From: Bacteroides sp.
GTDB taxonomy: Bacteria > Bacteroidota > Bacteroidia > Bacteroidales > Bacteroidaceae
Direction: 5' to 3'
Length of the DNA stretch: 16,080 nt
NCBI GenBank assembly: GCA_019416685.1
Contig: DXWV01000023.1
Location: 1 to 16,080 of the forward strand
Positions 1 through 7,076 of this stretch are shown here, piece by piece; positions within the stretch are counted from its first letter, which is position 1, and each line of letters opens with the position of its first letter. The notes under the pieces were generated by a model that worked only from the letters and a program-made list of their open reading frames with translations, did not search any database and was not told the origin of the DNA. The translations under genes and the position numbers were made by a program.

Positions 1-63
1 CCCTCCTCCCCCCCCTCGGGCAAATTAGCAGCCGGTTCATGCCGTAATATTAAAAATGTTTCG

Positions 64-71
64 TATTTTTG
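64..71 (+). promoter_or_regulatory. Bacteroides-type -7 box upstream of lysS
   Basis: TATTTTTG matches the Bacteroides primary sigma factor -7 consensus TAnnTTTG exactly and lies 30 nt before the lysS ATG. I see no convincing TTTG-like -33 element 19-21 nt upstream. If the box is used, the transcript starts near 78-80 and the leader is about 20-25 nt. This rules out the upstream in-frame TTG at 69, which lies inside the box. Confidence 0.6.
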
Positions 72-101
72 CCACCAAATATCGAGTTAATACGTAACGA
101 A

Positions 102-1829
102 ATGAACCTATTAGAACTAAGTGAACAGGAAATCATCCGACGCAACAGTCTGAATGAGCTTCGTGCGATGGGCATTGAGCCTTATCCCGCAGCAGAGTAT
201 GTAACCAATGCTTTCTCTACCGATATAAAACAGGAATTCAAAGACGAAGACGAACCCCGCATGGTCTCCATAGCCGGACGTATGATGAGTCGCCGCGTTA
301 TGGGCAAAGCATCTTTCATTGAATTGCAGGACTCCAAAGGACGTATACAGGTGTACATCACCCGTGACGACCTCTGTCCGGGAGAAGATAAAGAGATGTA
401 CAATACTGTATTCAAACGCCTGCTCGACTTAGGTGACTTTATCGGAATCGAAGGTTTTGTATTTCGTACACAAATGGGCGAAATCAGTATCCATGCCAAA
501 AAACTGACTGTACTGGCCAAGTCCATCAAACCGCTACCTATCGTAAAATACAAAGATGGTGTGGCGTACGACTCTTTTGAAGATCCCGAACTGCGCTATC
601 GCCAACGCTATGTAGACCTGATTGTGAACGACGGTGTAAAAGAAACATTCCTGAAGCGTGCCACTATTATCAGAACCATGCGTGCCATACTGGACGAAGC
701 CGGATATACCGAAGTAGAAACTCCGACTCTACAATCGATCCCCGGTGGAGCAAGTGCCCGTCCTTTCATCACTCACCATAACTCCCTGGACATGGACCTC
801 TACCTGCGCATCGCTACCGAACTTTATCTGAAGCGACTGATCGTAGGCGGATTCGAGGGTGTGTATGAAATCGGGAAAAACTTCCGTAACGAAGGTATGG
901 ACAAAAACCATAATCCTGAGTTCACCTGCATAGAGTTGTACGTACAATATAAAGACTACAACTGGATGATGAGTTTCACCGAAAACTTACTGGAACGTAT
1001 TTGCGTTGCAGTAAACGGAAGCCCCGAAACCACCATCGACGGCAAAACAATCAGTTTCAAAGCTCCGTATCGCCGCTTGCCCATTCTGGATGCGATCAAA
1101 GAAAAAACCGGATACGACCTCAACGAAAAGAGCGAAGACGAAATCCGCCAGATATGCAAGGAACTGAATATGGAAATCGACGATACAATGGGGAAAGGCA
1201 AGCTGATAGACGAAATCTTTGGCGAATTCTGTGAAGGAACATTCATCCAGCCCACTTTCATCACCGACTATCCGGTAGAGATGAGCCCATTGACCAAAAT
1301 GCACCGCAGCAAGCCCGGATTGACCGAACGCTTCGAACTTATGGTAAACGGCAAGGAACTGGCCAATGCATACAGCGAGCTGAATGACCCGATTGATCAG
1401 GAAGAACGCTTCAAAGACCAACTACAACTAAGCGAAAAAGGCGATGACGAAGCTATGTTCATCGATCAGGACTTCCTCAAAGCTTTGCAATATGGCATGC
1501 CTCCGACATCGGGTATCGGTATCGGTATCGACCGCTTGACTATGTTGATGACAGGAAAACCTTTCATTCAGGAAGTGTTGTTCTTCCCGCAAATGCGCCC
1601 GGAAAAGATCATCAAAAAAGATCCGGACTCCAAATACACCGAATTAGGTATCCCTCAAGACTGGGTACCGGTTATCCAGAAAGCCGGATACAACCTGGTA
1701 GAAGAGATGAAAGAGGTAAATCCGCAGAAGTTACATCAAGACATTTGCGGCATCAATAAGAAATATAAATTGGAATTGACCAATCCTTCCGTGAACGATG
1801 TCACCGAGTGGATACAGAAACTTAATTAA
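102..1829 (+). CDS. lysS: Lysyl-tRNA synthetase, class II
   Basis: This enzyme charges tRNA-Lys with lysine using ATP, in the cytoplasm. The ATG at 102 gives 575 residues and an N-terminus beginning MNLLELSEQE. The frame is open back to a TTG at 69, but that codon sits in the promoter box. An N-terminal OB-fold anticodon-binding region (about residues 50-150) precedes the class II catalytic core. Motif 2 includes NFRNEG, with R262 and E264. Motif 3 is GIGIGIDR at about 471-478, ending in the ATP-binding arginine. The core ends at the usual FFPQMRPEK, and about 73 further residues follow that E. coli LysRS (505 aa) does not have. This tail reads like a helix-hairpin-helix or alpha-CTD-like module, which I infer from pattern only. 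gpsA follows after 27 nt, probably in the same transcript. Confidence 0.97.
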   Translation: MNLLELSEQEIIRRNSLNELRAMGIEPYPAAEYVTNAFSTDIKQEFKDEDEPRMVSIAGRMMSRRVMGKASFIELQDSKGRIQVYITRDDLCPGEDKEMYNTVFKRLLDLGDFIGIEGFVFRTQMGEISIHAKKLTVLAKSIKPLPIVKYKDGVAYDSFEDPELRYRQRYVDLIVNDGVKETFLKRATIIRTMRAILDEAGYTEVETPTLQSIPGGASARPFITHHNSLDMDLYLRIATELYLKRLIVGGFEGVYEIGKNFRNEGMDKNHNPEFTCIELYVQYKDYNWMMSFTENLLERICVAVNGSPETTIDGKTISFKAPYRRLPILDAIKEKTGYDLNEKSEDEIRQICKELNMEIDDTMGKGKLIDEIFGEFCEGTFIQPTFITDYPVEMSPLTKMHRSKPGLTERFELMVNGKELANAYSELNDPIDQEERFKDQLQLSEKGDDEAMFIDQDFLKALQYGMPPTSGIGIGIDRLTMLMTGKPFIQEVLFFPQMRPEKIIKKDPDSKYTELGIPQDWVPVIQKAGYNLVEEMKEVNPQKLHQDICGINKKYKLELTNPSVNDVTEWIQKLN

Positions 1830-1856
1830 ATGGAGAATTGACCTAATTTCATAGAC

Positions 1857-2852
1857 ATGAAACTACCCGGTAAGATAGCGATAATGGGCGGCGGAAGCTG
1901 GGCCACAGCCATAGCCAAGATGTTCCTTGCACAAGAGGACTCTATTAATTGGTATATGCGCCGTGACGACCGTATAGCCGACTTTAAGCGACTTGGACAC
2001 AATCCGGCCTACCTCACTGGCGTGAAGTTTGACATGAAACGCATTAATTTCAGTTCAAACATCAATGACATCGTGAAGGAATCAGATACACTCGTCTTTG
2101 TCACCCCCTCGCCTTATTTGAAAACTCATCTCAAAAAGCTGAAAACACGCATAAGAGATAAGTTCATTATTACCGCTATCAAAGGAATTGTACCCGACGA
2201 TAACCTCATCGTATCGGAATACTTCACGAAAGAATATGGCGTTCCACCCGAAAACATAGCAGTGCTAGCAGGTCCCTGCCACGCTGAAGAAGTAGCTTTG
2301 GAACGTCTTTCCTATCTGACCATTGCCTGTCCGGACACAGATAAAGCACGCATCTTCGCCCGCAGACTGGGAAGTAATTTTATAAAGACTTCCATCAGCG
2401 ACGATGTATCAGGTATCGAATACAGCTCTGTACTAAAGAACGTATATGCCATCGCCGCCGGCATCTGCAGCGGATTAAAATATGGCGATAACTTCCAGGC
2501 TGTGCTTATCTCCAATGCCATACAGGAAATGAGACGTTTTCTCGACACCGTGCACCCATTGAACAGAAACGTAGACGAATCTGTTTATCTGGGAGATTTA
2601 CTGGTAACGGGATATTCCAATTTCAGCCGTAATCGTACATTTGGTTCCATGATCGGTAAAGGATATTCGGTGAAGAGCGCACAGATAGAGATGGAGATGA
2701 TAGCAGAGGGATATTATGGCACGAAGTGTATCAAAGAGATCAATAAACACCACCATGTGAATATGCCGATACTCGATGCAGTCTACAACATTCTGTACGA
2801 ACGTATATCGCCAATGATCGAGATCAAGTTGCTGACAGATTCATTTAGGTGA
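1857..2852 (+). CDS. gpsA: Glycerol-3-phosphate dehydrogenase [NAD(P)+]
   Basis: This cytoplasmic enzyme reduces dihydroxyacetone phosphate to sn-glycerol 3-phosphate, the backbone for phospholipid synthesis. It has 331 residues, close to E. coli GpsA (339). The N-terminal Rossmann fold opens with the dinucleotide loop GGGSWATA (residues 11-18); many homologues have G where this one has A16. Further family signatures are the AGPCHAEE block, the catalytic lysine K194 in VLKNVYAIAAG, and GDLLVTGYSNFSRNRTFG in the helical C-terminal domain. The gene starts 27 nt after lysS with no promoter box visible in the gap, so co-transcription is likely. The stop codon is followed within a few bases by an A-tract and a long hairpin that separates it from pgi. 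Confidence 0.96.
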   Translation: MKLPGKIAIMGGGSWATAIAKMFLAQEDSINWYMRRDDRIADFKRLGHNPAYLTGVKFDMKRINFSSNINDIVKESDTLVFVTPSPYLKTHLKKLKTRIRDKFIITAIKGIVPDDNLIVSEYFTKEYGVPPENIAVLAGPCHAEEVALERLSYLTIACPDTDKARIFARRLGSNFIKTSISDDVSGIEYSSVLKNVYAIAAGICSGLKYGDNFQAVLISNAIQEMRRFLDTVHPLNRNVDESVYLGDLLVTGYSNFSRNRTFGSMIGKGYSVKSAQIEMEMIAEGYYGTKCIKEINKHHHVNMPILDAVYNILYERISPMIEIKLLTDSFR

Positions 2853-2857
2853 AAAAA

Positions 2858-2911
2858 AGTAGTAAGTAGTCAAGTAGTAAGTAGGAGATAGTACTTGACT
2901 ACTTAACTACT
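2858..2911. repeat. Long imperfect hairpin of iterated AGTAGTAAG units in the gpsA-pgi gap
   Basis: The left arm (2858-2876) and right arm (2892-2911) are complementary over 19 base pairs with one bulged T, around a 15-nt loop (2877-2891). The arms and loop are built from overlapping AGTAG/TAAGTAG/TCAAGTAG units. On the + strand no T-tract follows, so it is not a classical terminator for gpsA. On the minus strand the arm runs into a T-tract, complementary to the A7 at 2852-2858, although no minus-strand gene here needs one. It may be a dispersed intergenic element, an mRNA-stability structure or an attenuator between gpsA and pgi. Confidence 0.75.
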
Positions 2912-2937
2912 AAAAGAATATTTAAAACATATACATT

Positions 2938-4275
2938 ATGATTAGTTTGAACATTGAAAAGACTTTGGGATTCATCTCCAAAGAAAAGGTTTCTGCCTAC
3001 GAGGCCCAGGTAAAAGCCGCACAAGAAACACTGGAAAATGGTACTGGTAAAGGAAATGATTTTCTGGGATGGCTACACTTGCCTTCTTCTATCAACCCGG
3101 AACATTTGGCCGACCTGAAAGCTACCGCACAGGTATTGCGTGACAATTGCGAAGTAGTGATCGTAGCCGGTATTGGTGGTAGCTACCTTGGAGCCCGCGC
3201 AGTTATCGAGGCATTGTCAAACAGCTTCACATGGTTACAGGACAAGAGAACCGCACCGGTCATCATCTATGCCGGACACAATATCGGTGAAGACTATCTG
3301 TATGAACTTACCGAATTCCTGAAAGATAAGAAATTCGGCGTTATCAATATTTCCAAATCAGGTACTACTACTGAAACTGCCCTTGCCTTCCGCCTTTTGA
3401 AAAAACAGTGCGAAGACCAGCGCGGCAAAGAGATGGCAAAGAAAGTGATTGTAGCCGTTACGGATGCTCAGAAAGGTGCGGCACGCATCACCGCCGATAA
3501 AGAAGGATACAAATCATTTATCATCCCCGACAACGTAGGCGGACGTTTCTCCGTACTGACTCCGGTAGGTCTGCTACCTATCGCAGTGGCCGGATTCGAC
3601 ATCGAAAAACTGGTAGCCGGTGCTGCCGATATGGAAAAGACCTGCGCGCTCAATGTACCGTTTACAGAGAACCCCGCTGCCCTCTATGCTGCTACGCGCA
3701 ACGAACTGTACAAGAACGGCAAAAAGATCGAAATACTCGTAAATTTCAACCCCAAACTACATTACATAGGCGAATGGTGGAAACAACTTTACGGAGAATC
3801 GGAAGGTAAAGAAAACAAAGGTATCTTCCCGGCTGCCGTAGATTTTTCTACCGACCTCCACTCTATGGGACAATGGATTCAGGAAGGCGAACGTACTATC
3901 TTTGAAACCGTTATCTCTGTAGACAAAGTAAACCACAAACTGGAAGTGCCTTCGGATGAAGCTAATCTGGATGGACTAAACTTTCTGGCAGGCAAACGTG
4001 TAGACGAAGTGAATAAAATGGCCGAACTTGGTACTCAATTGGCCCACGTAGATGGTGGTGTACCTAACATGCGTATTGTTCTTCCCGAATTGAGTGAATA
4101 TAACATCGGAGGACTGTTTTACTTCTTCGAAAAAGCTTGTGGCATCAGCGGCTATTTGCTGGGTGTGAACCCATTTAATCAACCGGGTGTAGAAGCATAC
4201 AAAAAGAACATGTTCGCTCTGTTAAATAAACCCGGATACGAAGAAGAATCGAAAGCGATACAAGCAAAATTATAA
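2938..4275 (+). CDS. pgi: Glucose-6-phosphate isomerase
   Basis: This enzyme interconverts glucose 6-phosphate and fructose 6-phosphate in glycolysis and gluconeogenesis, in the cytoplasm. At 445 residues it belongs to the short bacterial form (about 450 aa, as in Bacillus) rather than the roughly 550-aa E. coli form. Two SIS sugar-phosphate-binding segments are visible: GIGGSYLGARAV, and NISKSGTTTET with its phosphate-binding Ser/Thr cluster. Both family signatures are present: DNVGGRFSVLTPVG, and the C-terminal GYLLGVNPFNQPGVEAYK with the conserved Q, E and K. An 85-nt gap holding a long hairpin separates it from gpsA. I see no TAnnTTTG box of its own, so it may depend on read-through from lysS-gpsA. 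A strong terminator follows the stop. Confidence 0.97.
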   Translation: MISLNIEKTLGFISKEKVSAYEAQVKAAQETLENGTGKGNDFLGWLHLPSSINPEHLADLKATAQVLRDNCEVVIVAGIGGSYLGARAVIEALSNSFTWLQDKRTAPVIIYAGHNIGEDYLYELTEFLKDKKFGVINISKSGTTTETALAFRLLKKQCEDQRGKEMAKKVIVAVTDAQKGAARITADKEGYKSFIIPDNVGGRFSVLTPVGLLPIAVAGFDIEKLVAGAADMEKTCALNVPFTENPAALYAATRNELYKNGKKIEILVNFNPKLHYIGEWWKQLYGESEGKENKGIFPAAVDFSTDLHSMGQWIQEGERTIFETVISVDKVNHKLEVPSDEANLDGLNFLAGKRVDEVNKMAELGTQLAHVDGGVPNMRIVLPELSEYNIGGLFYFFEKACGISGYLLGVNPFNQPGVEAYKKNMFALLNKPGYEEESKAIQAKL

Positions 4276-4289
4276 TAAAAGGCTTATAC

Positions 4290-4338
4290 TATAAATTGAA
4301 AGGGCGGAACTTTAAAAATTCCGCCCTTTCAATTTATA
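4290..4338. terminator. Bidirectional intrinsic terminator between convergent pgi and the lipoprotein gene
   Basis: A perfect 20-bp stem (4290-4309 with 4319-4338) has a GC-rich core, GGGCGGAA, and a 9-nt loop. AT-rich sequence flanks both sides. It sits 15 nt after the pgi stop and 16 nt after the end of the minus-strand lipoprotein gene, so it can serve both. Confidence 0.9.
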
Positions 4339-4353
4339 TATACGGCTCAGAGA

Positions 4354-4830
4354 TTATTTTTTCGTCTCCGTTTTCAATTCAATCTTTTCTTGAGCACTTT
4401 CACATTCAGCCTTCGAAGACAGATAAAAAGCCAATATGGCATCCGCATCGGCCACAGTCTTTACACATACTTCTACCTTTAATTCAGTATATTGTATCCC
4501 ATCTTTAAACGTAATAACGCCATTCTCCGGCTTCGACAAATCCGATTCGGAAGAAACTCCGCCCGGTAAATCAAAGCCCTTTATACCAAGCTGTTCTGCT
4601 GCTTCTTTCACTATAAATGTATTCAGATCCTCGCCATTTCCATCCAGCCTCAATGAAACCGTCATTTCATCACCGACTTTCAAAGAAGGCATAGAAGCCA
4701 TATCTTTACTATAATCTTTAGTATCATCTCCAATGAAAAAACCCGTTATTTCAATAACAGGACTCTCTGCCGAGCCAGAACACGAAACTAACAGCGGTAA
4801 TAGTAATGATACAAGAAGTAGCTTTTTCAT
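4354..4830 (-). CDS. Small putative lipoprotein of unknown function
   Basis: This 158-residue protein has a classic lipoprotein signal: MKK, a leucine-rich core, and the lipobox LVSC with the acylated cysteine at residue 17. The residues after Cys (SGSAES) are not strongly acidic, so surface export through the Bacteroidetes acidic signal is not clearly indicated and a periplasmic location is possible. The mature part is polar and acidic with beta-strand-like alternation, for example GDEMTVSLRLDG and QYTELKVEVCVKT, and ends in a lysine-rich tail. I do not recognise a characterised family. The gene converges on pgi over a shared terminator and diverges from the HAD gene. It has its own promoter box at 4857-4864, so it is a single-gene unit. 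The signal peptide and upstream promoter make it a real gene. Confidence 0.85.
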   Translation of the reverse strand: MKKLLLVSLLLPLLVSCSGSAESPVIEITGFFIGDDTKDYSKDMASMPSLKVGDEMTVSLRLDGNGEDLNTFIVKEAAEQLGIKGFDLPGGVSSESDLSKPENGVITFKDGIQYTELKVEVCVKTVADADAILAFYLSSKAECESAQEKIELKTETKK

Positions 4831-4856
4831 GTTATGTAGTTCTCTTGATTATGCCA

Positions 4857-4864
4857 CAAAAATA
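4857..4864 (-). promoter_or_regulatory. -7 box for the small lipoprotein gene
   Basis: Read on the minus strand the bases are TATTTTTG, an exact TAnnTTTG match, 26 nt before the lipoprotein ATG. This puts the start of transcription about 20 nt upstream of the gene. No clear -33 element is seen. Confidence 0.55.
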
Positions 4865-4894
4865 CATAATATATCCGAATATGCAAAAAAAGCG

Positions 4895-4902
4895 TAACTT
4901 TG
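4895..4902 (+). promoter_or_regulatory. -7 box for the HAD phosphatase gene
   Basis: TAACTTTG matches TAnnTTTG exactly and lies 30 nt before the ATG at 4933. It is oriented away from the minus-strand box about 30 nt upstream, so this intergenic region carries two divergent promoters. Confidence 0.6.
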
Positions 4903-4932
4903 TAGCACAAAAAATCAATAGGTATCAAAGAT

Positions 4933-5646
4933 ATGTCTCAGAAAGAAATACATTTAAAAGCCGTACTATTCGACATGGACGGCGTTCTGTTCAATTCCAT
5001 GCCCTATCATGCAGAAGCCTGGCATAAAGTAATGCAAGCCCACGGGCTCAACCTCAGTCGCGAAGAAGCCTATCTGCACGAAGGTCGTACCGGAGCCGGA
5101 ACAATCAATATTGTCAGCCAGCGTCAACTGGGTCGGGAAGCCACTCCGGATGAAATAGAAAACATTTATCACGAAAAGAGTGAAGAGTTCAACAAATTCC
5201 CCGAACCCGAACCGATGCCGGGAGCTTGGGAGTTATTGCAAAAAATAAAAGAAACCGGGTTAGTTCCTATGGTAGTTACCGGTTCTGGCCAGCGATCACT
5301 ACTGGACCGCCTCGAGCACAATTTCCCCAACACATTTCACCCGGAGTTGATGGTAACAGCTTTCGACGTAAAACACGGTAAGCCACACCCTGAGCCCTAT
5401 CTGATGGCTCTCGAAAAGGGTGGTTTCAATGCCAATGAAGCAGTAGTAATAGAAAATGCCCCACTCGGCGTACAGGCAGGGGTAGCAGCCGGTATCTTCA
5501 CAATAGCAGTCAATACAGGCCCGCTGGATAACAAAGTATTACTGGATGCCGGCGCAAATGCTCTGTATCCTTCTATGCAAGCTCTTTGTGACGGATGGGC
5601 CACCTTTACCAACGGTTTACAAGGAAACAAAAAAGCAGACGAATAA
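4933..5646 (+). CDS. HAD-superfamily phosphatase, BT2127-like (probable inorganic pyrophosphatase)
   Basis: This 237-residue protein has the beta-phosphoglucomutase-like HAD fold with a small helical cap. Motif I is DMDG, with nucleophile D14 and acid/base D16. Motif II is VTGSG with T116, motif III has K150 in GKPHPEP, and motif IV is E174-N175 in ENAPLG. The cap loop carries E50 in HEGRTG. From memory, B. thetaiotaomicron BT2127 has the same residues three positions earlier (D11, D13, E47, T113, K147, E171, N172). BT2127 was shown to be an inorganic pyrophosphatase although its sequence resembles beta-phosphoglucomutase. Automated annotation would probably call this gene beta-phosphoglucomutase or generic HAD. 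Pyrophosphatase is therefore the best guess, made by orthology. The gene is monocistronic, with a hairpin about 50 nt past the stop. Confidence 0.9.
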   Translation: MSQKEIHLKAVLFDMDGVLFNSMPYHAEAWHKVMQAHGLNLSREEAYLHEGRTGAGTINIVSQRQLGREATPDEIENIYHEKSEEFNKFPEPEPMPGAWELLQKIKETGLVPMVVTGSGQRSLLDRLEHNFPNTFHPELMVTAFDVKHGKPHPEPYLMALEKGGFNANEAVVIENAPLGVQAGVAAGIFTIAVNTGPLDNKVLLDAGANALYPSMQALCDGWATFTNGLQGNKKADE

Positions 5647-5698
5647 CGCAAGTGAACTGTAGAACAATAGTAGAACATTTGCTTTATACATAAAAACA

Positions 5699-5729
5699 AA
5701 AGCTGTGCCTTATTAAAAAGCACAGCTTT
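5699..5729. terminator. Intrinsic terminator between the HAD gene and tRNA-Arg
   Basis: A perfect 10-bp stem (AAAGCTGTGC, 5699-5708, with 5720-5729) encloses an 11-nt loop. On the minus strand it is followed by a T-rich stretch (TTTTGTTTTTA), so it works best as the terminator of the minus-strand tRNA, which ends only 5 nt away. It may also stop transcripts leaving the HAD gene. Confidence 0.8.
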
Positions 5730-5733
5730 AAAG

Positions 5734-5805
5734 TAGCTCCGAAGGGAATCAAACCCTTATCTTAGGTACCGGAAACCTACATTCTATTCGTTGAACTACA
5801 GAGCC
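5734..5805 (-). tRNA. tRNA-Arg (anticodon CCG)
   Basis: Read on the minus strand, 72 nt fold into a full cloverleaf: a 7-bp acceptor stem (GGCTCTG with CGGAGCT) and discriminator A; D-stem GTTC/GAAT; anticodon stem TAGGT/ACCTA around loop TTCCGGT (anticodon CCG, reading CGG); a 4-nt variable loop; and a perfect T-stem AAGGG/CCCTT. CCA is not encoded. Three positions are unusual. The T-loop is TTTGATT instead of TTCGANT, giving U56. The D-loop is AACGAATA with A where G19 is expected. The acceptor ends in G1.U72. The first two changes are complementary to each other. Its own -7 box and terminator suggest it is expressed. Confidence 0.93.
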
Positions 5806-5823
5806 GGGTTGCATTTGCGACGA

Positions 5824-5831
5824 CAAAAATA
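5824..5831 (-). promoter_or_regulatory. -7 box for tRNA-Arg
   Basis: On the minus strand this reads TATTTTTG, an exact TAnnTTTG match, 18 nt before the mature 5' end of the tRNA. That leaves room for a short 5' leader removed by RNase P. No clear -33 element is seen. Confidence 0.55.
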
Positions 5832-5991
5832 GATAAAAACTTCTTATCTTCCTAATCTTTCAGACATTTTTTCATCATTCTTTCTATCCACGCCTCCAAA
5901 AATGTGTTATTTTGAAACCTACATCAAGGAAACCTTTATCATATTGACATTATTTTAGACAAAAACCAATACATATTATAGATATTATTCC

Positions 5992-5999
5992 TATCTTTG
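5992..5999 (+). promoter_or_regulatory. -7 box for asnA-ung
   Basis: TATCTTTG matches TAnnTTTG exactly, 25 nt before the asnA ATG. The rest of the gap back to the tRNA (5806-5991) is AT-rich, and I see no other gene in it. Confidence 0.6.
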
Positions 6000-6024
6000 T
6001 CGACAATTAACATATAATAAACCT

Positions 6025-7062
6025 ATGAGTTATCTTATAAAACCTCAAAATTACAAACCTCTTCTTGACCTGAAGCAGACGGAACTTGGCATCAAACAGA
6101 TAAAAGAGTTCTTCCAGATGAATCTATCATCAGAACTGCGCTTGCGTCGTGTCACCGCTCCTCTCTTCGTACTCAAAGGGATGGGAATCAACGATGACCT
6201 GAACGGGGTGGAACGCCCGGTATCCTTCCCTATCAAGGATCTGGAAGATGCACAGGCCGAAGTTGTACACTCACTTGCCAAATGGAAAAGGTTAACACTT
6301 GCCGACTATCATATTGAACCCGGATATGGCATCTATACAGATATGAACGCCATACGCTCAGATGAAGAATTAGGCAACCTGCACTCATTATATGTAGATC
6401 AATGGGACTGGGAACGCGTCATGACAGCAGAAGAGCGTAACGTAGAATTTCTCAAGGAAATCGTAAATCGCATATACGCCGCAATGATCCGCACCGAATA
6501 TATGGTATACGAAATGTATCCGCAAATAAAACCTTGCCTGCCGCAAAAGTTACACTTCATTCATGCGGAAGAACTCCGTCAGCTATATCCCACTCTGGAA
6601 CCCAAATGCCGTGAACATGCTATCTGCCAGAAGTACGGTGCTGTATTTATCATCGGTATCGGTTGTAAACTTGGTGACGGAAAGAAGCATGACGGTCGTG
6701 CACCCGACTATGACGATTATACCACAAAAGGGCTCAATGACTTACCGGGATTAAACGGGGATCTTATGCTATGGGACGATGTTTTACAGCGTTCTATAGA
6801 ATTATCCTCTATGGGTATCCGCGTTGACAAAGAAGCTTTGCTACGCCAAGTAAAAGAAGAAAAACAAGAGCAACGCCTCGAACTCTATTTCCACAAACGT
6901 CTGCTGGACGATACTTTACCCCTATCCATTGGTGGTGGTATCGGTCAATCACGCCTGTGCATGTTCTACCTCCGCAAGGCCCATATCGGAGAAATCCAGG
7001 CAAGTATCTGGCCCGAAGACATGAGAAAAGAATGTGAAGCATTTGACATACACCTTATATAA
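6025..7062 (+). CDS. asnA: Aspartate-ammonia ligase (ammonia-dependent asparagine synthetase)
   Basis: This cytoplasmic enzyme makes asparagine from aspartate, ammonia and ATP. It has 345 residues, slightly longer than E. coli AsnA (330), and has the class II aminoacyl-tRNA-synthetase-like fold of that family. Recognisable blocks are LRLRRVTAPLF near residue 40, the LHSLYVDQWDWERV block, GIGCKLGDGKKHDGRAPDYDD with its charged ATP/aspartate-site residues, and the C-terminal GGGIGQSRLCMF block. That last block plays the role of class II motif 3, with its arginine. The start is set by the -7 box 25 nt upstream. ung follows after 14 nt, so the two are probably co-transcribed. No glutaminase domain is present, which separates it from AsnB. 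Confidence 0.96.
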   Translation: MSYLIKPQNYKPLLDLKQTELGIKQIKEFFQMNLSSELRLRRVTAPLFVLKGMGINDDLNGVERPVSFPIKDLEDAQAEVVHSLAKWKRLTLADYHIEPGYGIYTDMNAIRSDEELGNLHSLYVDQWDWERVMTAEERNVEFLKEIVNRIYAAMIRTEYMVYEMYPQIKPCLPQKLHFIHAEELRQLYPTLEPKCREHAICQKYGAVFIIGIGCKLGDGKKHDGRAPDYDDYTTKGLNDLPGLNGDLMLWDDVLQRSIELSSMGIRVDKEALLRQVKEEKQEQRLELYFHKRLLDDTLPLSIGGGIGQSRLCMFYLRKAHIGEIQASIWPEDMRKECEAFDIHLI

Positions 7063-7076
7063 AAGCGTCTTATACT

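Noticed and set aside
1..20. Poly-C rich tract including eight consecutive C residues, possibly a phase-variable slip tract or repeat.
   Set aside because: It lies at the window edge outside any gene and promoter spacing I can see, so nothing shows a switching role. It may also be error-prone sequence.
69..101. N-terminal extension of LysRS from a TTG codon at 69.
   Set aside because: The codon lies inside the -7 promoter box. The ATG at 102 gives the N-terminus typical of Bacteroides LysRS.
987..1421. Minus-strand open frame of 144 codons inside lysS.
   Set aside because: It lies wholly within a highly conserved gene, shows no recognisable protein features and has no upstream promoter box.
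1512..1529. Tandem GGTATC hexamer repeated three times in lysS.
   Set aside because: It encodes the conserved GIGIGI of class II motif 3, so protein constraint explains it.
4296..4714. Plus-strand open frames overlapping the small lipoprotein gene.
   Set aside because: One begins inside the bidirectional terminator and both run antisense to a gene with a clear signal peptide and promoter.
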